This document shows positions 44,255 through 52,645 of a stretch of 64,000 nucleotides of DNA, piece after piece. Both the position numbers and the translations under genes were made by a program. Position 1 is the stretch's first letter, and each line of letters begins with the position of its first letter. The DNA is taken from positions 62,001 to 126,000 of the forward strand of contig CAVWYO010000006.1 in the NCBI GenBank assembly GCA_963759235.1, in the 5' to 3' direction. The DNA is from Bauldia sp963759235. GTDB taxonomy: Bacteria > Pseudomonadota > Alphaproteobacteria > Rhizobiales > Kaistiaceae. The notes under the pieces are model-generated. The model had not been told where the DNA came from. It searched no databases and worked only from the letters and a program-made list of their open reading frames with translations.

Positions 44255-45679
44255 TCAATCCGCCCTGCCGCGGGCGGCGGCGAGCGCCCGGTGGCGCGCC
44301 GCCAGCCATGCGGGGTTGGCGGCTAACTTTGGGCCCCCCAGCGGCTTCGCCTCCAGCCGCGGGGCGAGACCGGGATCGAGATGATCGGCGGCAATCAGGG
44401 CAGCGCCGACCGCGCTCGCCGAAGCGACATCGACGACGGAGCATTCCGCCTCGAGATAGGCAACCAGCGTTGCCAACAGCCGCGCCAGGCGGATCGGGTT
44501 GCCGGAGAGGATGACACGGTCGGTCCCGATGCCGAGCGCTCTCGCATCTTCCAGGATAGCGCCGATTTCCTGGGCGAGACCGTCATAGACCGCCCGGACC
44601 AGCCGTTCGGGTGTCAAATCGTCCCTGAAATCGAGAAGCTCTGCTGAGAGGTCGTGGAACGGATTGGGCGCACCGGCCCCGGCAAGATAGGGCAGAAAGA
44701 CCGGCGCCGGATCGCCCGGCCTCGTCGCCTCGGCCAGCACGTCGATCTCCTCGATGGTCCGGCCGAGAAGACGGGCCAGCCAGTGCAGCGTCGCGCCGAA
44801 GCCGGGCACCGTGCCGATGACCTCGAGCATCGGCGAATATCCCGTCGGAAAAAGGTGAAAGGCGCCGTCCCATCCGCTCGGAACGTGGTCCTTGGCGATC
44901 GCAAAGGAGAGGACTCCGGACGTGCCGAGAGACAGCGAGAGCGTGCCGGGCCGGTCGACGCCGACCGCCCGCATTGCCGCCGCCTGATCGCCGACGCCGA
45001 GGACGAAAGGCACTCCCTTCAGGTCGGCGCGAAAGCCGCCGCAGTCGCCCGCTCGGCTGCTCGCCTCGACGATCTCCGGCAGTGCGGATCTCGGCAGGCG
45101 GGCCGCGGCCGTAAGCTGGTCCGACCATGTGCCGGTCAGCGGGTCCTGCAGCTGCATGCCGCAGGCCTCGTTGGCGTCGACGACGAAATCGGCGGCCGGA
45201 TCGAGAGCCCGGCGGACGAAATCCTTGACGCAATAGAGGCGATGGACGCGGTCCGCGAGGGTCGGGTCGCGCCCAAGCGCGTAGAGCCATTTGGCGAGCG
45301 TGAAGTCAGGCAGGGGGAGATTGCCGGACTTCTCCACGATCGTGGCCGCTCCGCCATGCGCCGTCACGAATTTGTCGAGGTCGGGCGCGCCGTCCATGTC
45401 GAGCCACAGCTTGACGGGGGCGGCGAGGCGACCGTCGCGGTCGACCGCGATGAGCCCGTGCATCTGGCCGGTGAGACCGACCGCGTCGGGCCGACCGCGC
45501 GTGATCAGCGCCGCCAGAGCCCGGCGCGCCAGCGTCACCCAGCGCTCGGGATCACGCGTCGGCGCACCGTCGGGAGAATAGGATTCGCTGACGGCCTCCG
45601 TCACCGAGACGCCGCCGTCGATCTCGGCGAGAACGGCCTTGACCGCGGAGGTGCCGACGTCGATGCCGATGGTGCGCAT
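44255..45679 (-). CDS. FGGY-family carbohydrate kinase, xylulokinase-like
   Basis: 474 residues. The N-terminal phosphate loop is MRTIGIDVGTSAVKAVL, the xylulokinase-type motif LTGQMHGL is at 69-76, the catalytic base is Asp231 in GVGDQAAAMRAVG, and the GTSGV loop is at 252-256. The enzyme phosphorylates a ketose or polyol with ATP. It lies 4 bases after a permease gene and 4 before the MalK-like gene. As the operon also has a split transketolase but no isomerase or dehydrogenase, the imported sugar may already be a ketose such as xylulose, or an unusual ketose. Confidence 0.88.
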   Translation of the reverse strand: MRTIGIDVGTSAVKAVLAEIDGGVSVTEAVSESYSPDGAPTRDPERWVTLARRALAALITRGRPDAVGLTGQMHGLIAVDRDGRLAAPVKLWLDMDGAPDLDKFVTAHGGAATIVEKSGNLPLPDFTLAKWLYALGRDPTLADRVHRLYCVKDFVRRALDPAADFVVDANEACGMQLQDPLTGTWSDQLTAAARLPRSALPEIVEASSRAGDCGGFRADLKGVPFVLGVGDQAAAMRAVGVDRPGTLSLSLGTSGVLSFAIAKDHVPSGWDGAFHLFPTGYSPMLEVIGTVPGFGATLHWLARLLGRTIEEIDVLAEATRPGDPAPVFLPYLAGAGAPNPFHDLSAELLDFRDDLTPERLVRAVYDGLAQEIGAILEDARALGIGTDRVILSGNPIRLARLLATLVAYLEAECSVVDVASASAVGAALIAADHLDPGLAPRLEAKPLGGPKLAANPAWLAARHRALAAARGRAD

Positions 45680-45683
45680 CAGA

Positions 45684-46517
45684 TCACCCCTTGACCGCTC
45701 CGGCGAGGAGCCCGCGCACGAAGGCGCGCTGGACGACGACATAGAGGATGATCAGCGGCAGGGCGATGATCGCCAGCACCGCGAAGAGGGCGCCGGGATT
45801 GGCCATGTACAGGCCGGAATACTGCATCGGCACGATGGTGAGCGTCTTCATCTCGCTCTGGGTCATGACGATGAGGGCGAGGAAGAACTCGTTCCAGCTC
45901 ACGATGAACTGCCAGATCGCCACGAAGACGAGGGCCGGCCGGACCAGCGGCAGAGTGACGAAGAGGTAGGTCTGCCAGGCGTTGCAGCCGTCGACCCGTG
46001 CCGCCTCGTAGAGCTCGCGCGGCGTGTCCTCCATGAATGCCTTCAGGACAACGATGGCGAAGGGGACTCCGAGCGCCGCGTAGGGAACGATCAGCCCGAG
46101 GTAATGATTTATCCAGCCGAACGATTGCAGGAGGATCGCCAGCGGCAAGACCAGCGAGGCGATCGGCACCATCAGGGTCGTCAGCAGCGTGCCGTAGAGA
46201 ACCAGCGAGCCACGGAGCTTGAGGATCGCCACGGCAAAGGCAAACAGCGACGACACGATGACGACGATGACCACCGTCGCGACGGTGATCACCAGGCTGT
46301 TGACGAAGAAGATGATGAGAGGATTGTCGCGGATCACCGTGATAAAGTTGCCGAAGGTGACCGGCCAGGTGAACAGTGTCGGGTCGAAGACCTTGTCCGG
46401 AGTCCTCAGCGCGATCGAGAACATGTAGGCTTCGGGGATCATCCAGAACGCCAGCACGATGCCCAGCGCCGCGTGGATCGCCACCGAGCGTATCGGGATT
46501 GCGCCGCGACGGGCCAT
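45684..46517 (-). CDS. Sugar ABC transporter permease, MalG-like
   Basis: 277 residues with six membrane segments. The EAA loop is ELYEAARVDGCNAWQTYLFV, and the preceding YAALGVPFAIVVLKAF is typical of the MalG/UgpE group. Its ATG at 46517 overlaps the last base of the neighbouring permease gene. The longer reading to 47321 covers the other permease in a wrong frame and is not real. It forms the channel with the product of 46517-47488. Confidence 0.92.
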   Translation of the reverse strand: MARRGAIPIRSVAIHAALGIVLAFWMIPEAYMFSIALRTPDKVFDPTLFTWPVTFGNFITVIRDNPLIIFFVNSLVITVATVVIVVIVSSLFAFAVAILKLRGSLVLYGTLLTTLMVPIASLVLPLAILLQSFGWINHYLGLIVPYAALGVPFAIVVLKAFMEDTPRELYEAARVDGCNAWQTYLFVTLPLVRPALVFVAIWQFIVSWNEFFLALIVMTQSEMKTLTIVPMQYSGLYMANPGALFAVLAIIALPLIILYVVVQRAFVRGLLAGAVKG

Positions 46518-47488
46518 CACGCCCCCTCCCGCTTGGTCGGGCCGAGATCGGCGCCGAGGAGAAAGATTTGGGCGACGGAGAGGATGAGAGCGATCGCCAG
46601 CACCACCACCGAAAGCGTGGCGCCGACCCCGGTGTCGCCAAGCACGAAGCTCTGGCGGAAGATGTAGGTGCCGAAGATTTCGCTGGCGTGATTGGGGCCG
46701 CCGCCGGTCATCAGGTGGACGATCGGAAAGGTCTGCAGCGTGCCGATAACGCCGAGGAGGAGAAGCGACTTGGTGACCGGCGAGACCATGGGAATGATCA
46801 CCCAGGCGGCGAGCTTGAAGCCGCGCGCCCCGTCGACCCGCGCCGCGTCGAGAACCTCGGGCGGAAGATTGGCGAAGCCGGCGACGTACATCAGCATCGA
46901 GAAGCCGGTCCACTGCCAGACGTTGACGAGGATGAGGGCATAGATCGCCGTCTTCGCGTCGCCGATCGGCGAGTTGGTCATCACGATGCCGATCTGCTTC
47001 AGATACTCCTGCGCGATGCCGTAATAGGGCGCGTAGATCTGAATCCAGACGAGGCTGATCACCGACACCGACGTGACCACCGGCAGGAAGAACATAGTGC
47101 GGAAGAAGCCGCGCCAGCGATGGGTGTGGCGCTCGATGAAATAGGCGATCGTCCCGCCGATGATCATCTGCACCGGGATCGTGATGACGCCCCACAGCAG
47201 CATGTTGCGGGCGACGATCCAAAAAACCGGATCGCGAACGACTTCGAAATAGTTGGTGACGCCGCCGAAAATATCGCTGCCGTACGGCTGGTGCACGTAG
47301 AGGCTCTTTCCGATCACCCACAGGATCGGATAGGCGATGAAGACCACGAACAGCAGCGTCGCCGGCAGCAGGAACAGATAAGCCGACGGGCCGGAAAATC
47401 GCTTCCGCCGTCGCCCACGCGCTAAAGTCGCGGCGTTAGGAATTGCAGCGCTCCCGTATCCTGCGGCTGACTGAAGCGAATATGCCAT
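46517..47488 (-). CDS. Sugar ABC transporter permease, MalF-like
   Basis: 323 residues with six membrane segments after a short basic N-terminus. The EAA loop reads EVLDAARVDGARGFKLAAWV, and MTGGGPNHASEIFGTYIF near 265-283 is a hallmark of MalF/UgpA permeases. It follows the binding-protein gene after a 54-base gap that contains a stem-loop and overlaps the MalG-like gene by one base. Confidence 0.92.
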   Translation of the reverse strand: MAYSLQSAAGYGSAAIPNAATLARGRRRKRFSGPSAYLFLLPATLLFVVFIAYPILWVIGKSLYVHQPYGSDIFGGVTNYFEVVRDPVFWIVARNMLLWGVITIPVQMIIGGTIAYFIERHTHRWRGFFRTMFFLPVVTSVSVISLVWIQIYAPYYGIAQEYLKQIGIVMTNSPIGDAKTAIYALILVNVWQWTGFSMLMYVAGFANLPPEVLDAARVDGARGFKLAAWVIIPMVSPVTKSLLLLGVIGTLQTFPIVHLMTGGGPNHASEIFGTYIFRQSFVLGDTGVGATLSVVVLAIALILSVAQIFLLGADLGPTKREGA

Positions 47489-47501
47489 GGAACGAAGAAG
47501 A

Positions 47502-47530
47502 GGGGCGGAACCGGGAGAGAATTCCGCCCC
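47502..47530 (-). other. Intercistronic stem-loop after the binding-protein gene
   Basis: GGGGCGGAA and TTCCGCCCC form a perfect nine-base-pair stem around an 11-base loop, between the binding-protein stop (47543) and the MalF-like start (47488). No T-run follows on the coding strand, so it probably stabilises the upstream message or reduces read-through rather than ending the operon. Confidence 0.6.
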
Positions 47531-47542
47531 CCAAGTCGCCGG

Positions 47543-48826
47543 CTACTTGCCCAGCGCCTTGTCGGTCGCCGCCTGAACGGACTTCAGCGCGGCTTCGGGA
47601 TCGAGGTCGCCGGATGCGACACCGGCCAGAGCGTTGTCGAGGGCCTCGGCTACCGCCGGGCTGCCGAATCGCTGGTTCTCGGCCTTGGGCAGGTCGGCCA
47701 TGAATCGCTTCGACATGTCCTTGACGTGGTCGCTGACGTCACCCTGCGGCTCGTGGCCGACGAAGGCCGGCAGGTCGTTGAGCTCGTTCAGCGCCTGCTG
47801 CAACGCCTCGCCGTTGGTCAGCGATGCGAGGAACGTCCACGCCGCCGGGTTCTTCTCGCCGTTCTTGGTCAGCCCGTAGCCGATGTCGATGCCGCCGACG
47901 GGTGGGCTCGCCATGCCGCCGTCCGTGAGCGGCGGGAGGTAGAAGAAGTCGAACCCGTCCATGTTCTGCACGAAGGGCGACAGCGGCGGCGGGAACTTGC
48001 TCTCCTGCATCCACCACGAGCCGAGCGCCATCATGCCGACCTTGCCCTGCGCGAAGAGCTGGGCGCCGGTCGGATAGGCGTGGGCGCCAAGCGCACCCTG
48101 CTGGAAGACGCCATCGTCGAACAGGCCCTTCCAGGCCTTCATCGCATCGATGAGTTCGGGCGATGTCCACGGGGCTTCTCCGTTTTGCGCCTTCTCGGGG
48201 AGGCCGGGCGCAAGCTGGTTGGCGAGCATCAGAAAGACGTTCTCATTCTGCCAACCGTCGGCGGCGCCCTGGAACATCGGGATGTAGCCCTTGTCGGTCA
48301 GGGTCTTGGCGGTCGCCACCAGCTCGCTGTAGCTGGTTGGCGGCTTGAGACCGAGGTCGGCAAAGATCTTGGTGTTGTACCAGATGCACAGCACCTGGGA
48401 TTCCTGCGGCACCATGTAGTAGTTCGTGTCGCCGGGCGGGTTGCCCATCAGCATCTGCTTGCGGTTCACCGGGAAGATCTTGTCCTCCCACCCGGCACCC
48501 CACTCCTTGGCGGCGAGATCGTTAACCGCGGCAAGCTGCTCCCGGTACTGTTGCGTCAAAGAGCCCGGCTGGAGCCCGATCAGGTCCGGCAGGCTGTTCG
48601 ACGCCGCGGCCGCCTTGAGCGCGGTGATGTATTCGGGCGAGTAGTTGTAATAGGTATATTTCACGGTGATGTCCGGATGCGCTTTCTGGAACGCATCGAT
48701 CGACTTCTGCATCGTGCTGGCGATGAACCACGACCAGACCGTGACCTCCTGGTTCGCTGCGTGGGCTGGCTGCATGAGCAGCGAAGCACCGAGCAGCGCC
48801 GCTGCCAGTTTGAACCTCGTCTTCAT
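47543..48826 (-). CDS. Sugar ABC transporter substrate-binding protein, MalE-like
   Basis: 427 residues of the SBP_bac_1 family. Signal peptide MKTRFKLAAALLGASLLM then QPAHA, cut at about residue 23. The mature protein has VTVWSWFIASTMQKSIDAFQ, the LPDLIGLQPGSL stretch and a large sugar-type C-lobe (GKVGMMALGSWWMQE, GIDIGYGLTKNGEKNPAAW). It provides ligand specificity for the MalFGK-like components. The ligand cannot be predicted. It starts 55 bases downstream of the transketolase C-terminal subunit gene. Confidence 0.92.
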   Translation of the reverse strand: MKTRFKLAAALLGASLLMQPAHAANQEVTVWSWFIASTMQKSIDAFQKAHPDITVKYTYYNYSPEYITALKAAAASNSLPDLIGLQPGSLTQQYREQLAAVNDLAAKEWGAGWEDKIFPVNRKQMLMGNPPGDTNYYMVPQESQVLCIWYNTKIFADLGLKPPTSYSELVATAKTLTDKGYIPMFQGAADGWQNENVFLMLANQLAPGLPEKAQNGEAPWTSPELIDAMKAWKGLFDDGVFQQGALGAHAYPTGAQLFAQGKVGMMALGSWWMQESKFPPPLSPFVQNMDGFDFFYLPPLTDGGMASPPVGGIDIGYGLTKNGEKNPAAWTFLASLTNGEALQQALNELNDLPAFVGHEPQGDVSDHVKDMSKRFMADLPKAENQRFGSPAVAEALDNALAGVASGDLDPEAALKSVQAATDKALGK

Positions 48827-48881
48827 GGTGTTCCCTCCATACGTCTGTTGAGCCGCTTTGCCCTTTCGTTTTCGGTTCCGG

Positions 48882-49859
48882 TCAACCAGGCCGGCGAACC
48901 AGGTTCCTCAAGGCTTGCGCGAGCGGCTCGCCGGCAAGCCCAAAGGCCTCGAGAAGCGCCTCGGGTGGGCCCGACTCGCCGAAGCGGTCGGCAATCCCGA
49001 TGCGCGCCAAGCGGTGGGAAATCTGCCTCTGGTCGAGGAGGCTCGACACCATGTCGGCGAGCCCGCCGTGGATGGAGTGTTCCTCGACGACCGCGACCGG
49101 CAGCGACGGCGCCGAGCGCAGGAGTTCGGCGACACCGTCGGCGAGCGGCTTAAGCCGCGTGATGCCGACGACCTTGGCGGTCACGCCCTCCGTCCTCAGT
49201 TTGCGGGCCGCCTCCACGACTTTCGACGCCAGCGTGCCGGTGGTCAGCACGATGAGGTCGTTGCCCTCCTGCAGAATCCGGTAGTCGGCGACGTGTTCGG
49301 CCTGGGATGCCGGCGTCGGCGTCAACAGCGGCGAGGGGAAGCGCGACAGGCGCACATAGGTCGGGCCGTCGACGTCGACGGCCTCGTTCATCGCCCGCGT
49401 CAGATCGTTCCCGTCGATCGGCGCGTAGACCCTGATGCCCGGAATGGCATCCATGATGGCGAGGTCCTCGACCGCCTGCTGGGTGGCGCCGTCCTCGCCG
49501 AGATTGATCCCGCCGTGGAAGCCGAAGAGCTTGACGTTGAGCTGCGGGTAGGCGACCGAGATGGCGATCTGGTCGCAGGCGCGTCGGGTCAGGAAGGCGG
49601 CGAAGGTGTTGACGAACGGCACGAATCCGGCAAGCGCAAGGCCGGCGGCGATGCCGACCATGTTCTGCTCGGCGATGCCGACATTGATGTGCCGGCCGGG
49701 ATAGGCGGCCTGGAATTTCGCGGTGCGGGTCGAGGTGGCGAGGTCGGCGTCGAGCATCATGACCCGCTCGTCGCGGGCGCCGAGCGCCATGATCTGCTCG
49801 CCAAAAACGTCGCGCAGCGACACGTCACCGTTCACCGCCTTGGCTTGCGCGGCGCCCAT
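48882..49859 (-). CDS. Transketolase, C-terminal subunit
   Basis: 325 residues corresponding to the pyrimidine-binding and C-terminal domains of transketolase: RDVFGEQIMALGARDERVMM, then HINVGIAEQNMVGIAAGLAL, whose Glu activates thiamine diphosphate, and VEEHSIHGGLADMV near the end. It must pair with the product of 49859-50689. Split transketolases are often dedicated to a peripheral pathway. The start overlaps the stop of the first subunit by one base, and a binding-protein gene follows. Confidence 0.93.
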   Translation of the reverse strand: MGAAQAKAVNGDVSLRDVFGEQIMALGARDERVMMLDADLATSTRTAKFQAAYPGRHINVGIAEQNMVGIAAGLALAGFVPFVNTFAAFLTRRACDQIAISVAYPQLNVKLFGFHGGINLGEDGATQQAVEDLAIMDAIPGIRVYAPIDGNDLTRAMNEAVDVDGPTYVRLSRFPSPLLTPTPASQAEHVADYRILQEGNDLIVLTTGTLASKVVEAARKLRTEGVTAKVVGITRLKPLADGVAELLRSAPSLPVAVVEEHSIHGGLADMVSSLLDQRQISHRLARIGIADRFGESGPPEALLEAFGLAGEPLAQALRNLVRRPG

Positions 49860-50689
49860 CAGCCCCGAACCTCCAAAAGCGCGGCCTGGTATTGCTCGTC
49901 GGTGAGCGAATGGCTGTGCCAGTCGACGCGATCGGTCATGAACGACACGCCGGCGCCCTTCCTGGTATTGGCGACGACCATGCGCGGCTTGGCGCCCGGC
50001 TCGTCGGAGGAAGCCCAGTCGAGCGCCTCGGCGACCGCGCCGATGTCATGGCCGTCGATTTCGGTCACGGCCCAGCCGCAGGCTTCAAGCTTCGGCGCGT
50101 ACGGTTTGATGTTGAGGATCGCCTCGATCGGGCCGTCGTTCTGGATGCCGTTGGCGTCGAGGACGGCGACCAGCCGGTCGACCTTGTGCGCCCCGGCGAA
50201 GAGGATCGCCTCCCAGACCTGACCCGAGTTCATCTCGCCATCGCCGAGAATGACGTAGGAGCGATGCGGCTCCTCCCGCCGCGCCAACGCAAGGGCGAGC
50301 CCGAGGGCGACCGAAAGCCCCTGACCGAGCGAGCCGGTCGACATCTCCACCTCCGGCATCCGCGTGCGGTCCGGGTGGCCCTGGAGGCGAGAACCGAGCT
50401 GGCGGAGCGTCTTCAGCTCTTCGCGAGAGATCAGCCCCAATTCCGCCAGCACCGCGTAGAGCGCCGGGGCGGCGTGACCCTTCGACAGGATGACGTGGTC
50501 GCGGCTGTTCCGCCTGATCCAGTCGCTCGAAGGCTTGATCACATGGCCGAAGAGAACCGCGAGCAGTTCGACGCAGGACATGCTGCCACCGGGATGGCCG
50601 GACCCTGCCATGTGAATCTCCAGCAGGATATCTTCGCGCATCCGCCGCGCCGTCGCCTTGAGCGACGCAATGTCGGCCACAGCCGTCAA
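49859..50689 (-). CDS. Transketolase, N-terminal subunit
   Basis: 276 residues, the thiamine-diphosphate binding half. The cofactor motif begins GDGEMNSGQVWEAILFAG and closes with LDANGIQNDG; AGSGHPGGSMSCVELL and SKGHAAPALYAVLAELGL are the other family blocks. I chose the TTG at 50689: AAGGAG lies eight bases upstream and its TTGA overlaps the stop of the RpiR-type gene. A GTG at 50680 is the alternative. Together with the C-terminal subunit it transfers two-carbon units from a ketose phosphate, presumably the product of the kinase at 44255-45679. Confidence 0.9.
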   Translation of the reverse strand: MTAVADIASLKATARRMREDILLEIHMAGSGHPGGSMSCVELLAVLFGHVIKPSSDWIRRNSRDHVILSKGHAAPALYAVLAELGLISREELKTLRQLGSRLQGHPDRTRMPEVEMSTGSLGQGLSVALGLALALARREEPHRSYVILGDGEMNSGQVWEAILFAGAHKVDRLVAVLDANGIQNDGPIEAILNIKPYAPKLEACGWAVTEIDGHDIGAVAEALDWASSDEPGAKPRMVVANTRKGAGVSFMTDRVDWHSHSLTDEQYQAALLEVRG

Positions 50690-51633
50690 TTCTTTCTCTC
50701 CTTGGCCAGGGGTTTGTTCGGGAGCTTCTCGGCGTTGAGCGCCTCGTCGACGGCGCGCACGTTTTCGAGGAGCCGCTGGTCGCGCAACGCCACGCAGTGA
50801 AACAGCACCTCGTTGAACATCATCTGCAGGATGCGGGTCATCACCGCGTCGGTGCCGAACAGGCCGACGCCGGGCGGCGTCAGAACGTGGATGTCGCAAA
50901 GCTCGCCGAGCGGCGACTGCGGCTTGGCGACGATTCCGGCGATCTGAGCGCCTTTAGCCCGCGCCGTTTGCGCCGCCAGCACCGTCGATCGGGTGACGCC
51001 GGAATAGGAGATGGCGATACCGAGGTCGCCCGGGCCCATCAGCGCCGCCTGGGCCATCTGGGTATGCGAGTCCTGGGCGAAGCCGATCCTGAGGCCGAGC
51101 CGCAGCAGGCGCTGATGCATGTCGAGCCCCACCACCGCCGACGAGCCGGCGCCGAAGATCTCGATGGAGCGGGCCTCGAACACCGCGTCGATAAGACGCT
51201 CGAGCGCGTCGGAGCGGGACAGCAGCTCGGCGAATTTGAGCGCCCGCACCGAGGCGTTGTTGAAGACCTTGAAGGCGATCTCCGCCGGCCCGTCCTCGCT
51301 GGAGATCGTCGGCGGCGTCGATTCGAGTTCGTCGACCCGGGCCTTCATCGCCCGGCTGCCGCGCAAGAGTGCGTGGCGCATCTCGCGCTGCCCGGCATAG
51401 CCGAACTTCCGCGCCAAGCGGTCGATGGTCGCCCGGCTCGATCCGGCCCGCTCGGCGAGGTCGGCCGCCGTCATGGTCGCCAGGTCGTATTCGGCAAGCG
51501 AGAACAGGTATTCGGTGAGGCGGCGCTCGGCGGCGCTCAGGTCGGCGTTCGAAAGACGGGCCATCAGCGAGGAGCCGTCCGACGATGATCCGTCGCCCGA
51601 GCCGTCGTTCAACTGCTGAACGCCTGCGTTCAA
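50686..51633 (-). CDS. RpiR-family transcriptional regulator
   Basis: About 315 residues. An N-terminal helix-turn-helix (SAAERRLTEYLFSLAEYDLA, then AERAGSSRATIDRLARKFGY) is followed by a SIS domain for phosphosugar binding (ARSIEIFGAGSSAVVGLDMH and GDLGIAISYSGVTRSTV). Three starts are possible: TTG at 51687 inside the palindrome at 51680-51696, TTG at 51633 ten bases after GGGAGG, and ATG at 51564 without a ribosome binding site. I use 51633, which leaves the palindrome upstream as an operator. It is the first gene of the eight-gene sugar operon and most likely responds to its phosphorylated sugar. Confidence 0.85.
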   Translation of the reverse strand: MNAGVQQLNDGSGDGSSSDGSSLMARLSNADLSAAERRLTEYLFSLAEYDLATMTAADLAERAGSSRATIDRLARKFGYAGQREMRHALLRGSRAMKARVDELESTPPTISSEDGPAEIAFKVFNNASVRALKFAELLSRSDALERLIDAVFEARSIEIFGAGSSAVVGLDMHQRLLRLGLRIGFAQDSHTQMAQAALMGPGDLGIAISYSGVTRSTVLAAQTARAKGAQIAGIVAKPQSPLGELCDIHVLTPPGVGLFGTDAVMTRILQMMFNEVLFHCVALRDQRLLENVRAVDEALNAEKLPNKPLAKERKN

Positions 51634-51679
51634 GAGTCCGTTTCCTCCCTGAGCCGGTCCGTTTCCGGCCGCTTCGATT

Positions 51680-51726
51680 TGAGACAATATGTCTCATATT
51701 ATTGATTTGTAATCATAAATGAGACA
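51680..51726. promoter_or_regulatory. Palindromic operator candidate for the RpiR-type regulator
   Basis: TGAGACA-ATA-TGTCTCA at 51680-51696 is a perfect 7-base-arm palindrome. A further TGAGACA half-site occurs at 51720-51726, 40 bases (close to four helical turns) from the first arm. The stretch between them is A/T-rich and is the natural promoter place for the minus-strand operon. The regulator probably binds here and controls itself and the operon. Confidence 0.6.
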
Positions 51727-51839
51727 AAGCGGTTGTCAACACCGTAACGTCGTCAGCGACAGGAAGCCGCTCCCTTTCGCACCGGGGTGCGGGCGCTTTC
51801 GTCCAGGCCGCGTGCCCGCGGTGGCCTCGCATCGCCCAC

Positions 51840-51897
51840 TTGACAAATAGCTGGCGCTTGAATTCACTGCCGAACAACAAAGACCTATCAGATAGGT
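51840..51897 (+). promoter_or_regulatory. Promoter and operator candidate for the FadR-type regulator
   Basis: TTGACA at 51840-51845 is a perfect -35 sequence; a weak -10 (TTCACT at 51863-51868) lies at 17-base spacing. Downstream, ACCTATC-A-GATAGGT at 51883-51897 is a perfect palindrome with seven-base arms, placed directly before the ribosome binding site (GGGGGG) of the regulator at 51905, as expected for an autoregulatory operator. Confidence 0.55.
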
Positions 51898-51904
51898 TGG
51901 GGGG

Positions 51905-52627
51905 ATGCAGGCGAGGATGGCGGGAGCCGAAGAGCGCACTCCGGCGGGACTGGTCCCGACCGTAATGGCGGCCCTTCAGGCCCACATTCGTTCGAACAGC
52001 CTCGCCCCGGGCGATGTCCTCCCCTCCGAGAACGCCATTGCCGAGCAACTCGACGTTTCGCGCGCCGTTGTACGGGAGGCGTACCGGTCGATGGCGACGC
52101 TCAAGCTCATCGACATCGGCAACGGCCGCCGGGCGCGGGTCTCGGCCATGGACCCGAGCGTGCTCGCTTTGGTGCTCGACCATGTCGTCCAGACCAACCA
52201 GATCACCGTCCAGCAAATTCTCGATGTCCGCCGCACGGTCGAGATGCGGACGGTCGGCCTGGCCGCACTTCGCCGCAGCGATGGCGAGGCGGCGGAGATC
52301 GCCCGTCAGGCAGCTTCGATGCGCAACGACTTCGCCGATGCCGCGCGGGTCATGGAGCATGACATCGCCTTCCACGAGGCGATCGCCCGCACATCGAAGA
52401 ATCCGATGTTCGCGCTGATCGTCGCGTCCTTCCATGTGGTGACGCGTCAGACTTGGCCGATCGGCTGGCGGGCGCGCGCCACCGATGCCGACCGTCTTGC
52501 CAACGTTGCCTGCCACGAGGCAATCGCCGCGGCGATCGGCGAGCGCGATCGCCCGGCGGCCGAAACGCTGATGGCCGAGCATTTCGACAACACGGTCAAG
52601 ATCCTGCTCGCGGCAGGGATCAACTGA
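51905..52627 (+). CDS. GntR/FadR-family transcriptional regulator
   Basis: 240 residues. The winged helix reads VLPSENAIAEQLDVSRAVVR, then EAYRSMATLKLIDIGNGRRA, at about residues 38-78, and the FCD domain follows with MEHDIAFHEAIARTSKNP holding an expected Asp and His metal-ligand pair, and a late ACHEAIAAAIGERD. It is 18 bases upstream of the enolase-superfamily gene and divergent from the RpiR-type operon. It most likely controls the dehydratase and importer genes that follow, through the palindrome at 51883-51897. Confidence 0.88.
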   Translation: MQARMAGAEERTPAGLVPTVMAALQAHIRSNSLAPGDVLPSENAIAEQLDVSRAVVREAYRSMATLKLIDIGNGRRARVSAMDPSVLALVLDHVVQTNQITVQQILDVRRTVEMRTVGLAALRRSDGEAAEIARQAASMRNDFADAARVMEHDIAFHEAIARTSKNPMFALIVASFHVVTRQTWPIGWRARATDADRLANVACHEAIAAAIGERDRPAAETLMAEHFDNTVKILLAAGIN

Positions 52628-52645
52628 TCGGGCCGGGGAACGCAC

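Noticed and set aside
43120..51633. Sulfoquinovose transketolase (sulfo-TK) pathway as an explanation of the split transketolase
   Set aside because: That pathway needs sugar isomerases and a sulfolactaldehyde-processing enzyme, none of which is present, and it does not use an FGGY kinase.
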